Assembly (NCBI GenBank): GCA_025267735.1
Contig: CM046297.1
Location: 25,322,011 to 25,386,010 of the forward strand
Reading direction: 5' to 3'
DNA: 64,000 nucleotides
Source of the DNA: Mactra quadrangularis
Taxonomy: Eukaryota > Mollusca > Bivalvia > Venerida > Mactridae
Part shown: piece after piece, positions 63,617 through 64,000 of the stretch
How positions within the stretch are numbered: position 1 is the first letter of the stretch
How the letters are laid out: the number at the start of each line of letters is the position of its first letter
Translations under genes and position numbers: made by a program
Notes under the pieces: model-generated
Database searches by the model: none
The model's input: only the letters and a program-made list of their open reading frames with translations
What the model was told of the DNA's origin: nothing

Positions 63617-63621
63617 GTAGA
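63617..63621. other. Right outer 5-bp target-site duplication GTAGA
   Basis: Partner of 8191-8195. Inside the array the bases following R are ATGGC instead, so GTAGA belongs to the flank and not to the repeat. Confidence 0.75.
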
Positions 63622-64000
63622 TTATGACCTAAACACTATGAATAAGGAAAAATCAAAGAAAAGACAATGGGGAAAAGCATGGTGCACATGTCAGTGCACG
63701 TTATTTCAAGGAAATGTGGAACAATCGCTGTCACATGTTTGAATGCTGGTGTACATTTACCTTCTGGAAACCATAATAATATTCTCACAAATCTAAAAAC
63801 CTGGCGACCTATATTTGGGTTCAGACAACCCTTAATTGCAAGTAAACATTTGGTTCGGACAAGTAAAATATATAGCTGGTTGTCCAACCATGCAACTTAT
63901 TTTAAACTTAAAAGTTAAAAAAAAACTAATTAATTTAAAAATAATTGTTGAGTGCTGACCTGCAAGTTCTACCTCCTGCTTTTATGTCAGATGGTCCACC
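63622..64000. other. Right single-copy flank, no gene seen
   Basis: 379 bp of AT-rich sequence outside the array. Overlapping short frames on both strands (63636-63918) show no recognisable motif, and the longest plus-strand frame begins inside R and crosses the array boundary, so none is supported. No link to the sequence left of 8191 is visible apart from GTAGA. Confidence 0.6.

Noticed and set aside
63488..63918. Genes in the right flank
   Set aside because: The longest frame starts inside R and crosses the array border; others overlap on opposite strands without motifs.

Overview
This looks like an animal nuclear chromosome, most likely a bivalve or related mollusc. The evidence is AT-rich sequence, GT-AG spliced genes, tRNA-headed SINEs, many small inverted-repeat elements, and repeat motifs of the mollusc type. 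The species assignment is inference; no search was run.

Left part (1-7.5 kb). Two genes lie head to head. On the minus strand, 1-150 encodes the N-terminal 50 residues of a DNAJC22-like (wurst) protein, the start of its TM2 domain. On the plus strand, six exons (606-6391) encode a complete 197-residue Rab-like GTPase of the DNAJC27/RJL family. It has all five G boxes but no J domain. Its introns and 3' UTR hold three tRNA-derived SINEs, several inverted-repeat elements and a GTAAGT microsatellite that starts at a splice donor.

Transition (7.5-8.2 kb). Two copies of a dispersed repeat and a 159-bp inverted-repeat element, with no gene seen.

Main feature (8196-63616). A complete 55.4-kb tandem array: 12 units of 4575-4585 bp in the same orientation, plus a terminal 462-bp fragment. 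Each unit is a 461-462 bp transposon-like element R followed by about 4.1 kb of internal sequence I. Inside the array R is bracketed by ATGGC (I ends ATGGC and starts again with ATGGC), as expected for a 5-bp target-site duplication. The whole array is bracketed by a different 5-bp duplication, GTAGA. The layout is therefore GTAGA-R-(I-R)x12-GTAGA. This fits capture of an I+R circle (or its concatemer) by a resident R, or mobilisation of the array by its two outermost R copies.

Each unit also looks like one small transcription unit. There are eight ACGT cores in 72 bp (including a perfect CRE), a TATA box, an ATG 60 bp downstream, two well-formed exons, and a phase-compatible distal exon whose stop codon abuts AATAAA just before the next R. 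The predicted product is 90 aa (or 75 aa with a proximal last exon). I do not recognise the family. Copies are nearly identical. Variants fall in blocks along the array, and the two ends carry variants not seen inside, which is typical of concerted evolution.

Right flank (63617-64000). Single-copy sequence with no gene I can support.
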